Assembly (NCBI GenBank): GCA_020161265.1
Contig: JAIUOC010000006.1
Location: 124,001-188,000 of the forward strand
DNA from: Chloroflexota bacterium
GTDB taxonomy: Bacteria > Chloroflexota > Chloroflexia > Chloroflexales > Herpetosiphonaceae
Direction: 5' to 3'
DNA: 64,000 nucleotides
Shown one piece after another: positions 62,260 through 64,000 of the stretch. The notes beneath the pieces were generated by a model. That model was given only the letters and a program-made list of their open reading frames with translations, did no database searches and was not told the DNA's origin. A program made the position numbers and the translations under genes. Each line of letters opens with the position of its first letter. Positions within the stretch are counted from its first letter, which is position 1.

Positions 62260-63879
62260 GTGAATTTTCAAATAGCTGATTTTACGCGGCTCATCCCTGA
62301 GTTTTTGCTACTGGCGATTGCGGCCATGGTGCTGCTTGGCGATGTCCTGACGCGTTGGTCGAAGGGCAAGGAAGCATTAAACGATCGTACCGAAGAAGCT
62401 ATCAGCATGACCTTGATGGGCTTGGGTTTGGCATTTGTGATGGTGCTGATCCAAGGTGGTTTCTTCACTTGGGTGCAGTTTGGCGATTGGAAGTTCTACG
62501 ACTTCAGTATCTTCCAAAATCTGCGCAGCAGCGGCCTTGATGGCAGTATTCTGGGCGGGGCATTTGTGGTTGACCCACTGACCCACATTGGGCGCTTGGT
62601 GTTTATCGGCGCAGCCTTTGTGACAGTGATTTTGACCAGCAAAGCCAAGCCCTCGAACAACCCAGCTGAATTCTATGCTCTGATCTTATTTGCTACCCTT
62701 GGCATGATTTTCATGACCGCTGGCGGCGAATTAATTATGATTTACTTGGGCATTGAATTGACCAGTATTCCGTTGTATGTGTTGGCTGGCTACTTCCGCC
62801 GCAACCCTGTCAGCACCGAAGCTGGGGCCAAATACTACATTTTCGGGGCGCTTTCATCGGCAATCTTGCTGTTTGGCATGAGCTTGCTCTTGGGCTTGAC
62901 CTTGATGAATGGCCAGACCATGACCACAACTCCAACCAGCTTGCGTTCAGTCGCAACGGCGGTTGAATTGGCCTTTGTTAACCCCGAAGGCCCAAGCCAA
63001 GGTGTTGCCATCTTAGCGCTGTTGTTCATCCTCGCGGGGATGGCCTACAAAGTTGCGATTGTGCCGTTCCATGCTTGGTCGCCTGACGTGTACCAAGGTG
63101 CGCCAACTTCGATGACGGCCTTTATCTCGACCGCCTCAAAAACCGCTGGCTTCTTCTTGCTCTATCGGGTGTTGGTGACCGGCTTCGGCGCACCCAGCAT
63201 TCTTGGTACGGCAGCAATTGGCACGAGTACCAGTTTTGGCGGCTGGACGAGCCTGATCGCGATTTTGGCAGCCTTGACCATGCTGGTTGGCAACTTGGCG
63301 GCTTTGCCCCAAACAAATGCCAAGCGTATGCTGGCCTATTCATCAATTGCCCAAGCAGGCTTCTTGATGTTAGGCTTGGTTGGCACCCAACGCGATAGCG
63401 GCATCTCGCTCTTGATGTATTTGATTGCCTATACCGTCACCAACTTGAGTGCCTTCGGTATCTTGGCCTTGGTCGAAGATGCAGTGGGTGGCACCGACTT
63501 TAGCAACTTGAATGGCTTAGGCCGCCGTGCGCCTGGCTTGGCGTTGCTCTTAACGGTTGCAATCTTGTCGTTGGCGGGGATTCCACCACTCTCAGGCTTC
63601 TTTGTGAAGTTCTATGTCTTTATTGCTGCTTGGCAAGAAGGCGCAAAGTGGCTGGTGATCTTCGCAGTCAGCAATACCGTAATCAGCTTGTACTACTACC
63701 TGCGTTTCCTCAAGGCTGTCTATTTTGCGCCTGCGGAAACCGACGAACCAATCAAGGTTGGCTTTGGGCCTGGCATCGTCATGACCGCCATTACCCTGTT
63801 GATCTTTGGTTTGGGGATTGTACCAACCTGGTTGTACGGGGTGCTTGAACAAGCTACCATCCGGATTGCGGCTCAATAA
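62260..63879 (+). CDS. nuoN: NADH-quinone oxidoreductase subunit N
   Basis: Antiporter-like subunit next to NuoK with about 14 helices. IYLGIELTSIPLYVLAGYF, VPFHAWSPDVYQGAPT and KRMLAYSSIAQAGFL are typical. GTG 62260 is the start, with AGGGAGGAATGAC before it; 539 residues. Last gene of the operon, followed by a terminator. Confidence 0.96.
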   Translation: MNFQIADFTRLIPEFLLLAIAAMVLLGDVLTRWSKGKEALNDRTEEAISMTLMGLGLAFVMVLIQGGFFTWVQFGDWKFYDFSIFQNLRSSGLDGSILGGAFVVDPLTHIGRLVFIGAAFVTVILTSKAKPSNNPAEFYALILFATLGMIFMTAGGELIMIYLGIELTSIPLYVLAGYFRRNPVSTEAGAKYYIFGALSSAILLFGMSLLLGLTLMNGQTMTTTPTSLRSVATAVELAFVNPEGPSQGVAILALLFILAGMAYKVAIVPFHAWSPDVYQGAPTSMTAFISTASKTAGFFLLYRVLVTGFGAPSILGTAAIGTSTSFGGWTSLIAILAALTMLVGNLAALPQTNAKRMLAYSSIAQAGFLMLGLVGTQRDSGISLLMYLIAYTVTNLSAFGILALVEDAVGGTDFSNLNGLGRRAPGLALLLTVAILSLAGIPPLSGFFVKFYVFIAAWQEGAKWLVIFAVSNTVISLYYYLRFLKAVYFAPAETDEPIKVGFGPGIVMTAITLLIFGLGIVPTWLYGVLEQATIRIAAQ

Positions 63880-63899
63880 TACTAGCGATCCAATTGGTC

Positions 63900-63940
63900 A
63901 AATGCCTGCTCGCTGAGTGCGTAGCGGGCATTTGCTTTTT
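63900..63940 (+). terminator. Terminator of the nuo operon
   Basis: An 11-bp stem (one G-T pair) AAATGCCTGCT/AGCGGGCATTT, GC, then TTTTT. Confidence 0.85.
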
Positions 63941-63955
63941 AACGGAAACACAACT

Positions 63956-64000
63956 GTGCATCCAAACGTCAATTATGAAGGAACGTTTAAGCAATATTCA
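63956..64000 (+). CDS. Possible start of a downstream gene (partial)
   Basis: An open frame from GTG 63956 runs off the window (VHPNVNYEGTFKQYS). A CGGAAA lies 8 bases before it, a weak ribosome-binding site. Too short to identify; ATG 63975 in another frame is also possible. Confidence 0.25.
   Translation, partial: MHPNVNYEGTFKQYS

Noticed and set aside
1-64000. tRNA, rRNA or phage and insertion-sequence genes
   Set aside because: No cloverleaf, rRNA stretch, transposase or integrase motif seen on either strand, though a tRNA scan program was not available.

Overview
The window looks like a chromosomal segment of a filamentous Chloroflexota bacterium; Herpetosiphon or a close relative is my best guess. 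The grounds are: GC content near 50%, threonine/proline-rich (TNTPTNTA-type) surface-protein linkers, an archaeal-type HMG-CoA-synthase/thiolase/DUF35 trio, and a complex I cluster with two nuoM genes. This is inference from recognised families; no database was searched. Genes are dense on both strands. I see no phage, insertion sequence, CRISPR array, rRNA or tRNA.

Layout. 1-2 kb: 3' part of a large surface protein. 2-5.4 kb: recJ, a coupled glycosyltransferase-like gene and purC. 5.5-8.1 kb: a TetR regulator divergent from a metallo-hydrolase with two palindromes in a strong promoter, then fmt. 8.4-11.7 kb: an extracytoplasmic redox set (small Cys/His membrane protein, lipoprotein cytochrome c, DsbA-like protein, PepSY membrane protein). 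11.7-19.2 kb: a degenerate M28-like membrane protein and cydA-cydB-cydD-cydC. 19.3-23 kb: a GbsR/MarR-type regulator with an ABC exporter, and an ArsR/CDF metal pair. 23-30.5 kb: mnmG, the HMG-CoA-synthase cluster and a GH13 enzyme. 31-34.5 kb: rpsF-ssb-rpsR with a structured leader, a SurA/PpiC-like foldase and a PH-domain membrane protein. 34.6-47 kb: uvrB, a TPR protein, a DEAD-box helicase with an elaborate leader, a PAP2 phosphatase, an orphan histidine kinase, a sigma-like protein, a NuiA-type nuclease inhibitor and clpB. 47-50.3 kb: tsaE, tsaB, a P-loop kinase and two FHA proteins. 50.4-63.9 kb: a nuoABCDIHJKLMMN operon running from a clear promoter to a clear terminator.

Most notable. 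(1) The nuo operon lacks nuoE, nuoF and nuoG, carries two nuoM genes, and its NuoL has a long C-terminal lateral-helix region. That is the pattern expected of a '2M' complex I with an extra antiporter-like subunit. NuoI has a repeated C-terminal tail. (2) The thiolase of the HMG-CoA-synthase cluster has lost the nucleophilic Cys and both catalytic His motifs, and its DUF35 partner has lost the zinc-ribbon cysteines. (3) At least seven intergenic regions contain in-register degenerate tandem repeats of period 7, 8, 9 or 10. Three of them form long 9-mer hairpins, and some runs supply promoter or ribosome-binding sequences. They resemble in style the heptamer STRR repeats of cyanobacteria. (4) The DEAD-box helicase leader starts with a near-ideal promoter followed within about 50 nt by an intrinsic terminator and then a three-way-junction fold. 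The rpsF leader holds two mutually exclusive hairpins next to the ribosome-binding site.
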